The notes beneath the pieces were generated by a model, which saw only the letters and a program-made list of their open reading frames with translations, made no database searches and had not been told where the DNA came from. Positions 1 through 9,910 of a stretch of 64,000 nucleotides of DNA are shown here, piece after piece. Each line of letters opens with the position of its first letter. Position 1 is the first letter of the stretch. The translations under genes and the position numbers were made by a program. Location: contig CM018686.1 in the NCBI GenBank assembly GCA_009363875.1, forward strand, positions 7,440,001-7,504,000, written 5' to 3'. The stretch is from Mikania micrantha. Its lineage: Eukaryota > Streptophyta > Magnoliopsida > Asterales > Asteraceae.

Positions 1-2
1 AC

Positions 3-1202
3 ATGAAAGCTGATATTGCTAAGTACGTTAGCAAATGTTTGACTTGTTCGAAAGTCAAAGTTGAATATCAGAAGCCATCTGGTTTACTGCAACAACCCGA
101 GATACCGATGTGGAAATGGGAACAGATTTCGATGGACTTCATTACTAAGTTACCCCGTACACCGAGTGGTTGTGATACGATATGGGTAATTGTCGATCGA
201 TTAACGAAATCTGCACACTTCTTAGCAATCAAAGAAACTGACAAGATGGAGAAATTGACTCGCATTTACATTAAGGAAGTAGTAGCACGGCATGGCGTGC
301 CAATATCTATCATATCAGATCGGGATGCCCGGTTTACTTCAAATTTTTGGAAATCTCTTCATAAGTCATTGGGGACTCGCTTAGATATGAGTACCGCTTA
401 TCACCCACAGACCGACGGTCAAAGTGAACGAACGATTCAAACGCTTGAGGATATGTTACGAGCTTGTGTAATTGACTTTGGTGATAGCTGGGAGAATCAC
501 TTACCGTTGGTGGAATTTTCTTACAACAATAGTTATCATACAAGTATTCAAGCAGCACCGTTTGAAGCTTTGTATGGTCGCAAATGTCGTTCACCAGTTT
601 GCTGGGCTGAAATTGGTGACAGTCAGTTAACAGGTCCTGAACTGGTGCATGAAACAACAGAGAAGATAGTTCAAATCCGACATCGTATGGCAGCGGCTCG
701 GGATCGACAGAAGAGTTATGCAGACAAACGTCGCAAGCCGTTGGAATTTCAAGTAGGTGATCGAGTTCTTCTAAAAGTATCACCTTGGAAAGGTGTGATA
801 CGATTTGGCAAGCGCGGAAAGCTTAGTCCACGTTACGTAGGACCTTTTGAGATTATGAAAAGGATTGGTCCGGTTGCGTACCAACTCAAACTACCGGATG
901 AACTCAGTGGAGTTCATGATGTTTTTCACGTATCGAACTTGAAGAAATGTCTTTCTGACGAGACATTGATTGTACCGTTGGAAGAAATACAAGTAGATGA
1001 ACAGTTGCGATTCATTGAAGAACCGGCAGAAATCATGGACCGAGAGGTCAAACAACTGAAGCAAAGCAAGATTCCGATAGTAAAAGTTCGATGGAATTCA
1101 AGACGGGGTCCTGAATTCACATGGGAACGGGAAGATCAAATGATGAAGAAATATCCTCATCTATTCAAAACAGCTACTGCTAACACTGAGAGCGCACGTT
1201 AA
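3..1202 (+). CDS. Ty3/gypsy integrase with C-terminal chromodomain (end of pol, partial)
   Basis: This is the 3' end of a retrotransposon polyprotein, 399 codons with no stop. Integrase joins element cDNA to nuclear DNA. A remnant of the zinc-binding domain (CLTCSK near residue 12) comes first. The catalytic core follows: D45 (MDFITKLP), D106 (ISDRDARF) and E142 (QTDGQSER), with 35 residues between the last two (D,D-35-E). A GPFEI/FHVSNLKKCL linker leads to a chromodomain near residues 340-392 (VKVRW, then FTWERED). The chromodomain places it among chromoviruses, most like the Tekay/Del clade. The first codon is only the first ATG in the window; the real protein starts upstream. The frame ends one base before the TTTCGGGACGAAA block that precedes the polypurine tract. 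It is the only integrase here with all three catalytic residues and no break. Confidence 0.95.
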   Translation: MKADIAKYVSKCLTCSKVKVEYQKPSGLLQQPEIPMWKWEQISMDFITKLPRTPSGCDTIWVIVDRLTKSAHFLAIKETDKMEKLTRIYIKEVVARHGVPISIISDRDARFTSNFWKSLHKSLGTRLDMSTAYHPQTDGQSERTIQTLEDMLRACVIDFGDSWENHLPLVEFSYNNSYHTSIQAAPFEALYGRKCRSPVCWAEIGDSQLTGPELVHETTEKIVQIRHRMAAARDRQKSYADKRRKPLEFQVGDRVLLKVSPWKGVIRFGKRGKLSPRYVGPFEIMKRIGPVAYQLKLPDELSGVHDVFHVSNLKKCLSDETLIVPLEEIQVDEQLRFIEEPAEIMDREVKQLKQSKIPIVKVRWNSRRGPEFTWEREDQMMKKYPHLFKTATANTESAR

Positions 1203-1762
1203 ATTTCGGGACGAAATTTCCTTCAACAAGGGGATGACGTGATGCTTCACACATCAACACTGCAAATTTCAAACTGTAAGCACAAACGTTTATTTATTCA
1301 ATTGATTTTGTTACAGATATTTGTGCTACATTACATTTTATATGTTTTATGTGCTACATTTCATATGTTACATGTTATGGTAGTACATACACGATTGGTT
1401 ACATATATTTTGCTATGTGCGGGGTTGCATAGTACATTGGTTACATACACTTTGCTATGTGCGGGGTTGCATAGTACAAACAGTTTCAGACACTCACTAT
1501 GTGTGAGGTTACACAACACAGTATGATCAAACACAAATAGTCACAGTTAGGTGAACTAACTAGTGTACACGCAAACAGTCACATTGAACGATCACAATTG
1601 AGTTGTGATGTTGCAAGCATTAGACTTTGTGTGTGAGTACACACAAGCACACAGAATGATCAAAACACGCTAACATGTACGATTTAAACTCGTAAGTATT
1701 TTCCTAACTACTCTTAACACTTGCTAATTTTCGGGACGAAAATTCCTTCAACAAGGGGATGA
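1203..1762 (+). other. Duplicated polypurine-tract block with 0.5-kb spacer
   Basis: A block reading TTTCGGGACGAAA, TTCCTTC, AACAAGGGGATGA occurs at about 1203-1237 and again at about 1729-1762. Only the second copy touches the LTR start TGTGACAATCC. The spacer has no gene. It holds a 42-bp repeat in two near-identical copies at 1395-1436 and 1437-1478, plus several GTACATA/GTACACA words. Confidence 0.75.
1395..1478 (+). repeat. 42-bp tandem repeat, two copies
   Basis: Two adjacent 42-bp units start TTGGTTACATA and share TTTGCTATGTGCGGGGTTGC. Only two or three bases differ. It lies in the spacer between the two polypurine blocks. Confidence 0.85.
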
Positions 1763-1844
1763 TGTGACAATCCGACTTTTTACACTAACCTTGTTAACGA
1801 GAGTTAGTGATATCACAGGCTCAATAGTGATAATGTAGGCCCAT

Positions 1845-2150
1845 TGTGATATAGGGAGGCCCAAATTACAAAAATCAAGGCCCAACAAGGCCAATGAAGG
1901 CCCAGTAAAGCCAAAGAAGATCCAGTAAGGTCAAGGAAGACCCAACAAGATCAATTAGGCCCAACGAAGTCTATGTAGGCCCAACAGAGCCAGTAAGGCC
2001 CAATAAGTTCAAGTAAGGCCAATAAAGCAAAGTAGGCCCAGGGAAGGCTAAGGTAGACCCAGTAAGGCCCAATAAGGCTCAGGAAGGCCCAATGAAGTCT
2101 AGGAAGGCCCAGTAAGGTTAAGATAGGCCCAATTGAGTTAATTAAGCCCA
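1845..2150 (+). repeat. Imperfect AAGGCCCAA minisatellite in LTR family A
   Basis: About 300 bp of short imperfect units of roughly 15-17 bp built on AAGGCCCAATAAGG. The repetition creates a spurious leucine/tryptophan-rich open frame on the minus strand, which is not a gene. Confidence 0.8.
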
Positions 2151-3347
2151 ACAATATTTTAGGTGACCTAATTAGTAACAATTTGAGATTTTAAGTTCAA
2201 CTTTGTTAATCGATAGGTTGTGAAATCGAATAAAACAATTTCATGGGCTTTAATTGAACACAATAATGTTGTAAATATCAAAAATTTCAATGATTGTGTT
2301 TATATTTAAGTAAAAACCTTAATTTTGACTTTCCAAGTCAAAATTCGGTTGGGTTAGAATGCAAGGATCGAAATTCTTCATTAAATCCAATTGGAAACCG
2401 AAATTATCAACTTAAATCATCATATTAATGATGATTAATAGTTCTTATACGTTATGGAACATCAATCATCGAATTTATGTTGAAAACCGTTTCTAATTGA
2501 TAAAACCGTGACTATTCATTAGCAAAATCACCCAATTCGATTACATCAATCAAAATTGAACTCCCAGAACATATAATCGGCACTATCAGAAGCTTTTCCA
2601 TATACCAATTCGAAGCAGAGGCTGTGGTATAGAAGAATCAATTAGGAGTCGGCCGAATTTCAAGTGGGTCATCGAGATACGTCAATTCGAAGTGAAATCT
2701 GGTAATTATCCACACCTACACATTACTTCTATCTTATCTAAGCAAACACACAATGAAATGGAACCACAGAATCATGAATTGATAGAACCCGATTTCTAGG
2801 GTTCATCGTGGGAGATGTTTTGGGGGTTTCAGTCGAGAAGGGTCTAAAAATGAAATTCAATAGTGGCATTAGTTCCAGAGAGATCCGATAAGACTAACTC
2901 CTATGTCAATTTCTGGAAACATTAACGAATTCGTGGGTCTTTAGTTTTAGGGTTCTTAGCTAAAAACGATTTAGGGGTTTCAATTCTTATTAGCTTTAAA
3001 ATCAAATTAATCTATATGAGTAGTTTCGGGATCATAGTATTACTAAGAACCCTATGAAATTGCAGATTTATATCAGTTAATCGAACGGATTAGAGTTCGG
3101 GTTTGAGAACTCAAATTTCGAACATGTTAAGACCAGATTCATTGAGTTATGATGCTTAGTTTTCGAATTAAAATTAGGGATAGACTCGATTGAATCCTAG
3201 TAACGAAAGCCCTATGATTTCATGGACTATAGAGATTGAATTCGTGGTCAATTAGAACTAGTATGCTTCGGCTATAGTTAACAAGGGGAAACCGGCCCAC
3301 TTATGTTTAAAACAATTTTGAACCGGATCTGTTAACAAAAGATAGGC

Positions 3348-3415
3348 TAGATCAAGTGGTTTGAACTTGTGTGTGGGGGTGGGAGGTCCCGGTTTCGAAC
3401 CTGGGGACTGCCATG
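3348..3415 (+). other. tRNA-like A-box/B-box pair inside the LTR
   Basis: TAGATCAAGTGGT (3348-3360) resembles an RNA polymerase III A box, and GGTTTCGAACC (3391-3401) resembles a B box about 30 bp downstream. I cannot fold a full cloverleaf or acceptor stem, so this is not called a tRNA gene. A comparable pair lies in the 24989-35114 element on the other strand. Confidence 0.4.
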
Positions 3416-4610
3416 TTTTGGCATTTAAATCAAGTTTTTGATTTTAACTATAACTTCTTCGTTTGAACTCCGTTTTAATCCATTCGAGTTGCGTTGGAAC
3501 CGTAACGGGAATACGAACACATTGGAATAATAAAATCCATATTTTAATCCGAACACGAAATCGCGTATAATTACGATAAATTGAATAAAATCAGATATGA
3601 TTTTATTTAATCGATTTCAATGACACGCGTACTTCCGTATGCCTAATTCTCACACTTTAACATACGTATGTTGATACGTATGTGATTTTAAGCACAAAAC
3701 GATTATTCGAATAACAATAGGTTATTGTTTAAATCACAGATTCTTCGTAGAGGATTTCTACGCAAGTTCACACGTGTTTGATCATTCTACTATCATCAAA
3801 GGTGCGTACACGGCCCCTTTCTTATTTTAAACTGTTTTGGGGGAGAAAACATGTGCAACAAACTGATTTTTAGATACATAACACTTGCATGAGTTATCTG
3901 TTTACATTATGTGAAAACATATCAACTTGAAAGTCCTTACACACCTCGAACCGTTTAGTTTGCTGTAATGCAAAGCGTGGTAGTTGGAAATAGATCTATT
4001 AGGTTTGACAAACCTCACCTGGTAGATGGGATCTACGCAGGTGTTTGACTGACCAAACACACATTTTACTATTGTTGTGATAGACAATAGTGGCAAGGCG
4101 AAAACATGCTATAGCATGGCAACTAGTCAGCTTCGGTGTCGAACACGTATGTAAATAGTTTATATGACTAGCTATCATGACTGTGCAATTGTGATTATGT
4201 TATCTACAAACTTGTTATTCAAACTGAAGTTTTGAACACTATGATTACTTAAAACCTGTGTTATGCACCAACCTTTGTGTTGACTTGATTTGCATGTTTT
4301 CTCAGGACGCTAAGGCGCGCGTAACAGCTGGCATGGACTAGGAAGATAGAGTCTCATGCATTTCTTTCACTTTGATTATTTAAATCTGAATATTTTAGTA
4401 CTTTGAATTGTAATGTTTGATTTACAACTATTGATGGTTTTTAAACGCTTCCGCACTTTTTGTAAACTCTGGTTATTATGTTTGTTTTAAAGACCGATGT
4501 ATGTTTTTGAAATTCATATAGAGGTCTTCGCTATGTCTAATGATCTGAGATCCTGGTTTGTCATGCTCCCAAACGGTATGATTCCGTTAGTTGAAATTGG
4601 GGGTGTGACA

Positions 4611-4965
4611 ATTACAATCAAATGGTTGAAACCATTATAATCATAGTTATGATTTCATGAAAACCGGGCATTACAACGGCTCAAAACAAGGATTTACCCG
4701 TTAACATATCGAGTTCTTCGTTTATAATCAATCATAGCCATCATCTAGGCAATAATCAACAACCCTAACTATTTCACTACGTTCAAAAACAAGATCAAAT
4801 CAATCAAAATAAAGCTAGAAGGTTAAAACGAACGCCGAGGGTGGCAAAGGGTTGCTTCGCGTACCTCCGCCGTCTTAGTTAGACCCGATTTTTGTTTTCG
4901 CGATTTCGGGAGCATACGAACTCCGTTTTGCGCACGGTTTTCGCCTACGTTCACGATTTTTAGAG
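4611..4965 (-). mobile_element. LTR remnant, family C
   Basis: Resembles parts of the solo LTR at 50690-55708 in the same order. The AACCGGGCATTA and CATATCGAGTTCTT stretch matches about 52170-52380, and the TTCGCGTACC to ACGATTT stretch matches about 55385-55600. The gypsy element ending at 4610 therefore probably inserted into an older family C LTR whose other half lies before the window. Similarity fades after about 4965. Confidence 0.65.
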
Positions 4966-5361
4966 CTCTTTCCAATGGTTATAATCTCAAGACCTAAAGA
5001 GTTCAAAATATTTGACCTCTTATTTAACGCTATCTTTGACTCAGTGTATCTTGAAATTGGAGCCTCGTTTCGCGATTTTGCTTCCTCTCATTCTCTTCAT
5101 TTTCGAGTTATGATTCTAATTATGAAATCGGTTGGGCACCTACTTGAACAAGCATTAGGTGATGGATGTTTCTTTGCGATCTACTAACACCATTTTTCGC
5201 ATACTATCAAGCTGTAATAATTAAAATCATCAAATCAACGTGGATTTCAAGCACGACCACATGTGATTTCATCATTAATGACGTAATTCTTGAATACAAT
5301 TGTCACAGTTGTTTAAAAATCTGGAAAGCTCTTCTAGTAGAGAAATTATAACAACGGGAAA
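4966..5361. other. Unassigned non-coding stretch
   Basis: No recognisable gene, LTR end or repeat. Two short open frames (4975-5187 and 5166-5351) show no conserved motif and look like chance. Confidence 0.5.
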
Positions 5362-5661
5362 TGATCTGTTGTTTTCTCAATGAATAGTTAGTATCTCTAA
5401 CTAGTTATAGTTATAGTCTAGGGACATTTGTCATTATGTCAAAATTATGTTATAGATTAGTATGTAATTATGTAAATTAGAAGAGTTGATCTTGTAATCC
5501 CCAAATACTCAATTAGGATATGGTCGACATACTTGAACCCAACATTTAGGTATATATGTCGATCATATGTGTGACATCATTAACAATTTTCAATCGCTTG
5601 TATATTTGATTATCATTTTTTCTCTCTCAATCTCTTCATGTTCTTCATTTCGTGGGCATCA
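5362..5661 (+). mobile_element. 5' LTR of the short element
   Basis: About 300 bp, ending CA two bases before the primer site. The first 10-15 bases do not align well with the right LTR, so the left edge is approximate. Confidence 0.7.
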
Positions 5662-5663
5662 AT

Positions 5664-5675
5664 TGGTATCAGAGC
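5664..5675 (+). other. Primer-binding site (initiator Met tRNA type)
   Basis: TGGTATCAGAGC, complementary to the 3' end of plant initiator Met tRNA, two bases after the 5' LTR. Confidence 0.85.
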
Positions 5676-7489
5676 ATAGGCTCTTGAAGAATCAAGATTT
5701 CAATTTCGTCTTTTTCCTGAAAATCGTGATCAGTATTAAAAAAAATCAATTCGGTGTAAATTGATTCATTAATCACGAATTCAAATCGATTTCAGATTCA
5801 GACTGAGAAAGAAATTGAAGAAATAAGGAATATGAAGGTGTTTGAATTGAGAAGAATTTCCATCCTAGGGGTGATTGCAATTAAGGACAAATTCGTATGA
5901 GGCAGGCAATTATTGATTGATATATGTTATCACAAAGGGGTGATTGAAATTACTTGTCTCTCAATCTAAACATCTGATTGTTTTTGGTGTTGGGTTGATT
6001 GATGAATCCGGAGAAACAAGAGAACATTTTGTTGTTTATTCTTGTTTCTTTTATACCGATTAAAGGATCAATTGCAACCGGAACAATGATTGGACGATTG
6101 AGGAAGGAATAGAGAACTGCTTATTTTTTATTAAGTTGATTATCTCTTGATTTTGGGAATCCTAAGAAGACTTTCGTGTTTGTTCTTATTTTTGCTTGTG
6201 AATTGTTGGTGAATCCTGCTTACAAGTTGCAAATCAGATACAAGAAAACACTTACTTATTTTGTTTGACTATAAATAAAGAAGTCAAAGATGCAGTTTTT
6301 TGACTTTTGATTGCAGTTTTAGTTGCATATAGATAAAGTGCAGGAAGGTGATTTTATTTCACATTAAGAAAACAAGGACATGTTTTGATTTGCTATTGAA
6401 AATTGATCAGAAGGATTTGCTATGCTCTTGTTTTAGACTTCAAAGTTTTGAATTGGTGTTGGCAAAGGAGGCAGAAAAGAACACAGGCCAAGCGAAACTT
6501 ATTGCTATTTTTTCGTTGGATTCCATCAAAGGCATAGAATGGTTCTGTTCACAATGATTTAATCAATCATAAGCACTTTGTGTTTAGATTGCTCCGTTAG
6601 TGGAAAAATAAGAATATTAAAATCAAAGGGCATACAAAGTTTCTTGTGGGCTATTGTTCTTTGTTCCTTCGAAGGAAAAGAAAAAAAAAAGGCCATAACC
6701 AAAATATTGTGTTTGGTTGTGTTTCAATGCCATAAATAAAAACAAGGGATTATTAATAGCCGATTTAACCCCGTGAAAGGCAGAATCGGATTTTTAGCCC
6801 CAGATGTGGTTGGTTTGACACAACCAAGACTTCACACAAGTCAAAAGAAAAGCCTGTTTTGATTTCTAGTCATAAATTATGTGATTGACATCAACCATAC
6901 ATCAAGAACATTGATTCAAAGCATGATATTCGAAGTGTGTAACAGGATCTTTTTTAATTTGTGTGATTCGCATCAAGATAAGATCAATTTTTTATCCGTG
7001 TTTGATCGGTTTTTCATATATTTCAAGATCACATGTTATAAATATGTTTTTTTGGGTCTCGAACAAGGTTGTCCAGATAATTTTCCTGATCCAAAACTTT
7101 TATAGGAAGAGAGTCAAGAAGGGTCGGTTTGGGCCTCGCATATGTTAATACAGGTGTTGGCTTTTATCTGGAGTTTTTGGACAGATTGGGATCACAAGGG
7201 ACCTTGCAGATTTAAACACTGTATCTTGTTTATGAAAGGAGACTATGATCAGTTTTTCACTTGATTAGGAGTTACCCTCACATGACTTTTGAATTCCAGA
7301 TGCAATCAAAGCTAATGGAAATCAAGTCAAATTTGACATCAGAAAAAGTCAAACATTGTTGCATTCAAGAAGATTTGAAGGCTGTAACAACTGTTAAAAA
7401 AATTGAAGATTCAAGAAGTTGTGAAGCATTAAGCATGGAAAATCAAGAATATGAAGACTCAAACTTGGATCAACTATTAAGGGGGTGAT

Positions 7490-7775
7490 TGTTAGCCTAT
7501 TGTTGTTAATCAAATTTGTGTAATAGTTAGTATCTCTTACTAGTTATAGTCTAGGGACATATTTGTCATTACGTCAAAGTTATATATGTTATAGATTAGT
7601 ATGTAATTATGTAACTTAGAAGGGTTGATGTTGTAATCTCCAAATACTCAACTAGGATATGGTCGACATACTTGAACCGAACATCTATGTATATATGTCG
7701 ATCATATGTGTGATATCACTAACAATTTCAATCACTTGTATATTTGATTATCATTTTCTCTCTCAATCTCTTCAT
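7490..7775 (+). mobile_element. 3' LTR of the short element, truncated
   Basis: Starts TGTTAGCC after the polypurine run and matches the 5' LTR until CTCTTCAT at 7775. There the LTR starting at 7776 interrupts it. Confidence 0.8.
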
Positions 7776-8579
7776 TGTGACAATCCGACATTTCGGGTTA
7801 ACTTCGTTAACCAAAAATTAATACAACTGCACGAAATTGCACCATATCAAACTAGAAGGATTAAAATCTAACAAAACAAGTCCAAAAACACTTCAATTAT
7901 AAGGATTTGGTTTGTATTTATTTAAAAGGTTAAATTTTGACTTTAGAAGTCAAAATTCGAGTGGTTTATCAAATTGAAATTCGTAATTCACAATAATCCG
8001 AGTTGTAACCGAATTTAAACTGTCACTAATCATCACATTGATGATTATTAACAACAATTATACGTTATTAGAACATCAATCGTCGAATTAAACCAATTAT
8101 GTCACACCCCGAGCCGGCGGGGTTGGATCGGAGTCCCCGTCGGGCGGAAGGTTCCCGGGACGTGATATCGCGGGTGATAATCATGATGATCAGATTGTTT
8201 ACATAGCATCAATGTTTAAGAATATCTAAAGCACAATCACGAAATAACTAGTATTACAAAGTTAAATTACAATATCCATGTTCTGCAATTTAACTAAGTA
8301 AACCTAACAAAAGAATCAAATGTTTATATCTTGTATATGTACAAGATATCAAAAGTAATGTGTATCATCAACAAAAGATGTGCTTCCCAAAAGTCTACTA
8401 GGTCCTCTATCTAGGCCGCCTAGCATGCAAATCCAAAAGCCTTAGCTTAAACCTGTTCATCACCTGAGAATGCATGTAAGAAAACAAAGTCAACACAATG
8501 GTTGGTGAGTTCATAAAGTTTATAAGTTTAAAATAGTTTCACAAACCTCCTTCGGTAAAACCTTAACCTCATTAACTCC

Positions 8580-8887
8580 ACATGTAATATCCAAATCGGT
8601 ATGCTTATATATAGGGCACATGTAGGGTCGAACTTACCGCCCGCCCAGCCAACATCTCACCACATACTAATCCGGATATGACACTGTTGTTAATAATAAT
8701 TAAGCATTTTACCTATCAATCAACCCATTCTTCACATGTAATATCCAAATCGGTATGCTTATATATAGGGCACATGTAGGGTCGAACTTACCGCCCGCCC
8801 AGCCAACATCTCACCACATACTAATCCGGATATGACACTGTTGTTAATAATAATTAAGCATTTTACCTATCAATCAACCCATTCTTC
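8580..8887 (-). repeat. 154-bp tandem duplication carrying a TATA-like motif
   Basis: Two adjacent units (8580-8733 and 8734-8887) look identical. Each contains CTTATATATAGGG (minus strand CCCTATATATAAG) and ACCGCCCGCCCAGCC. Single-copy equivalents occur near 48284 and 47632 in other family B LTRs. Confidence 0.92.
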
Positions 8888-9240
8888 ATCAAAGCTTTTG
8901 TTTTCTGTTTCAAAGTTTACAAGTCTATAGTGTTCCCAAGTGTTAGTTTCAAGGTATGTTTATCAAGCATCAAGTTTCACACGCACATAGTTTAGCTGTC
9001 CCTAATCTCACGCGTGAGTACAAGCTCTGCACTAGCAGTCGTTTAGCAATTACGTAACTCACATATTAGTTAAGCTTAGTCTAGCAATTACGTGTCTCCT
9101 ATACAAGATACAAGCTCTGGGCTACCAGTCGTTTAGCAATTACGTATCTCATACATAGACACAAGCCATGCATACACAAGTAATCCAGCAATTACATATC
9201 TCATATAAGCAGACAAAAGCTCTTGACTACCAAAAGTTTA

Positions 9241-9560
9241 GCAATTACATGTCTCTTATATAGATAATAGCTTAGCATCGTTATGTTTATGTTTAGCAAT
9301 TACATACCTCATATAAGCAGACAAAAGCTCTGGACTACCAGAAGTTTAGCAATTACATGTCTCTTATATAGATAATAGCTTAGCATCGTTATGTTTATGT
9401 TTAGCAATTACATATCTCATATAAGCAGACAAAAGCTCTGGACTACCAGAAGTTTAGCATTTACATGTCTCTTATATAGGTAATAGCTTAGCCTCGTTAC
9501 GTTTATGTTTTACATGTATCTCAATCCATAGGTACAAGCTCTGGACTACCAGTCGTTTAG
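9241..9560. repeat. 108-bp minisatellite, about three copies
   Basis: Units begin GCAATTACATGTCTCTTATA at 9241 and 9349, with a variant at 9457. Each holds AAAAGCTCTGGACTACCAG. More diverged units extend left to about 9010. The reverse complement of related units forms the 50-bp array at 46950-47420. Confidence 0.85.
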
Positions 9561-9674
9561 CAATTACGTAGCCTATGATTAGATACATGTACAATGTTTC
9601 ATGCGCAAGTAATAGTTTCAAGCACAAAGTTTCAAGTGTTCACACATTGTTTCATCACGCATCCCATAAGTTTA

Positions 9675-9910
9675 CATCAAGCCTCATGTTTAAAGTATAA
9701 AGTTTCACAAGTATAAGCATCAAGTCTCATGTTTAAAGTATAAAGTTTCACAAGTATAAGCATCAAGTCTCATGTTTAAAGTATCAAATTTCATAAGTAT
9801 AAGCATCAAGTCTCATGTTTAAAGTATAAAGTTTCACAAGTATAAGCATCAAGTCTCATGTTTAAAGTATAAAGCTTCACAAGTATAAGCATCAAGTCTC
9901 ATGTTTAAAA
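9675..9910. repeat. 43-bp minisatellite, about 5.4 copies
   Basis: Unit CATCAAGTCTCATGTTTAAA plus GTATAAAGTTTCACAAGTATAAG, repeated with one to three changes per copy. Units abut directly, so this is a tandem array and not a spacer-repeat array. Confidence 0.9.

Larger units (their letters stand above)
1..4610 (+). mobile_element. Ty3/gypsy chromovirus, 3' part (pol end plus 3' LTR)
   Basis: The right end of a gypsy element whose gag, protease, reverse transcriptase and 5' LTR lie before the window. The order integrase-chromodomain, polypurine tract, LTR is normal. Unusually, there are two polypurine-tract blocks 525 bp apart, and the LTR adjoins the second. The element ends at CA (4610), where the sequence passes into a remnant of a different LTR family. 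Confidence 0.88.
1763..4610 (+). mobile_element. 3' LTR of the gypsy element (LTR family A), 2848 bp
   Basis: The LTR starts TGTGACAATCCGAC directly after the polypurine tract and ends GGGGGTGTGACA. The matching family A LTR begins at 7776. Leader-like signals are a donor-like CTG|GTAATTATCC near 2702, an acceptor-like AAATCACAG near 3744, a donor AAAG|GTGCGTACAC at 3802, and an acceptor TTTTCTCAG|G at 4305. The last sits just after CACCAACC and TGTTGACTT. A tRNA-like A-box/B-box pair lies at 3348-3401. The TATA box seen in the sister LTR (12674) is mutated here. Confidence 0.85.
5362..7775 (+). mobile_element. Short non-autonomous LTR retrotransposon, right end cut off
   Basis: Two direct repeats, about 5362-5661 and 7490-7775, share a long colinear block (TAGTTAGTATCTCT, GGATATGGTCGACATAC, GTCGATCATATGTGTGA). 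A primer site TGGTATCAGAGC follows the left copy at 5664. A polypurine run AAGGGGGTGA precedes the right copy, which starts TGTTAGCC. The 1.8-kb interior has no gag or pol motif, so any movement must use enzymes from another element. The right LTR stops at 7775 where a chromovirus LTR has inserted. Confidence 0.82.

Noticed and set aside
1951..2181. Minus-strand open frame rich in leucine and tryptophan
   Set aside because: It is a translation of the AAGGCCCAA minisatellite; repeats give open frames by chance.
3391..3415. tRNA gene
   Set aside because: A- and B-box words are present, but no acceptor stem or complete cloverleaf can be drawn by eye.
9675..9910. Regular repeats that could suggest a CRISPR-like array
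   Set aside because: The 43-bp units abut without unique spacers, and the context is a plant LTR.
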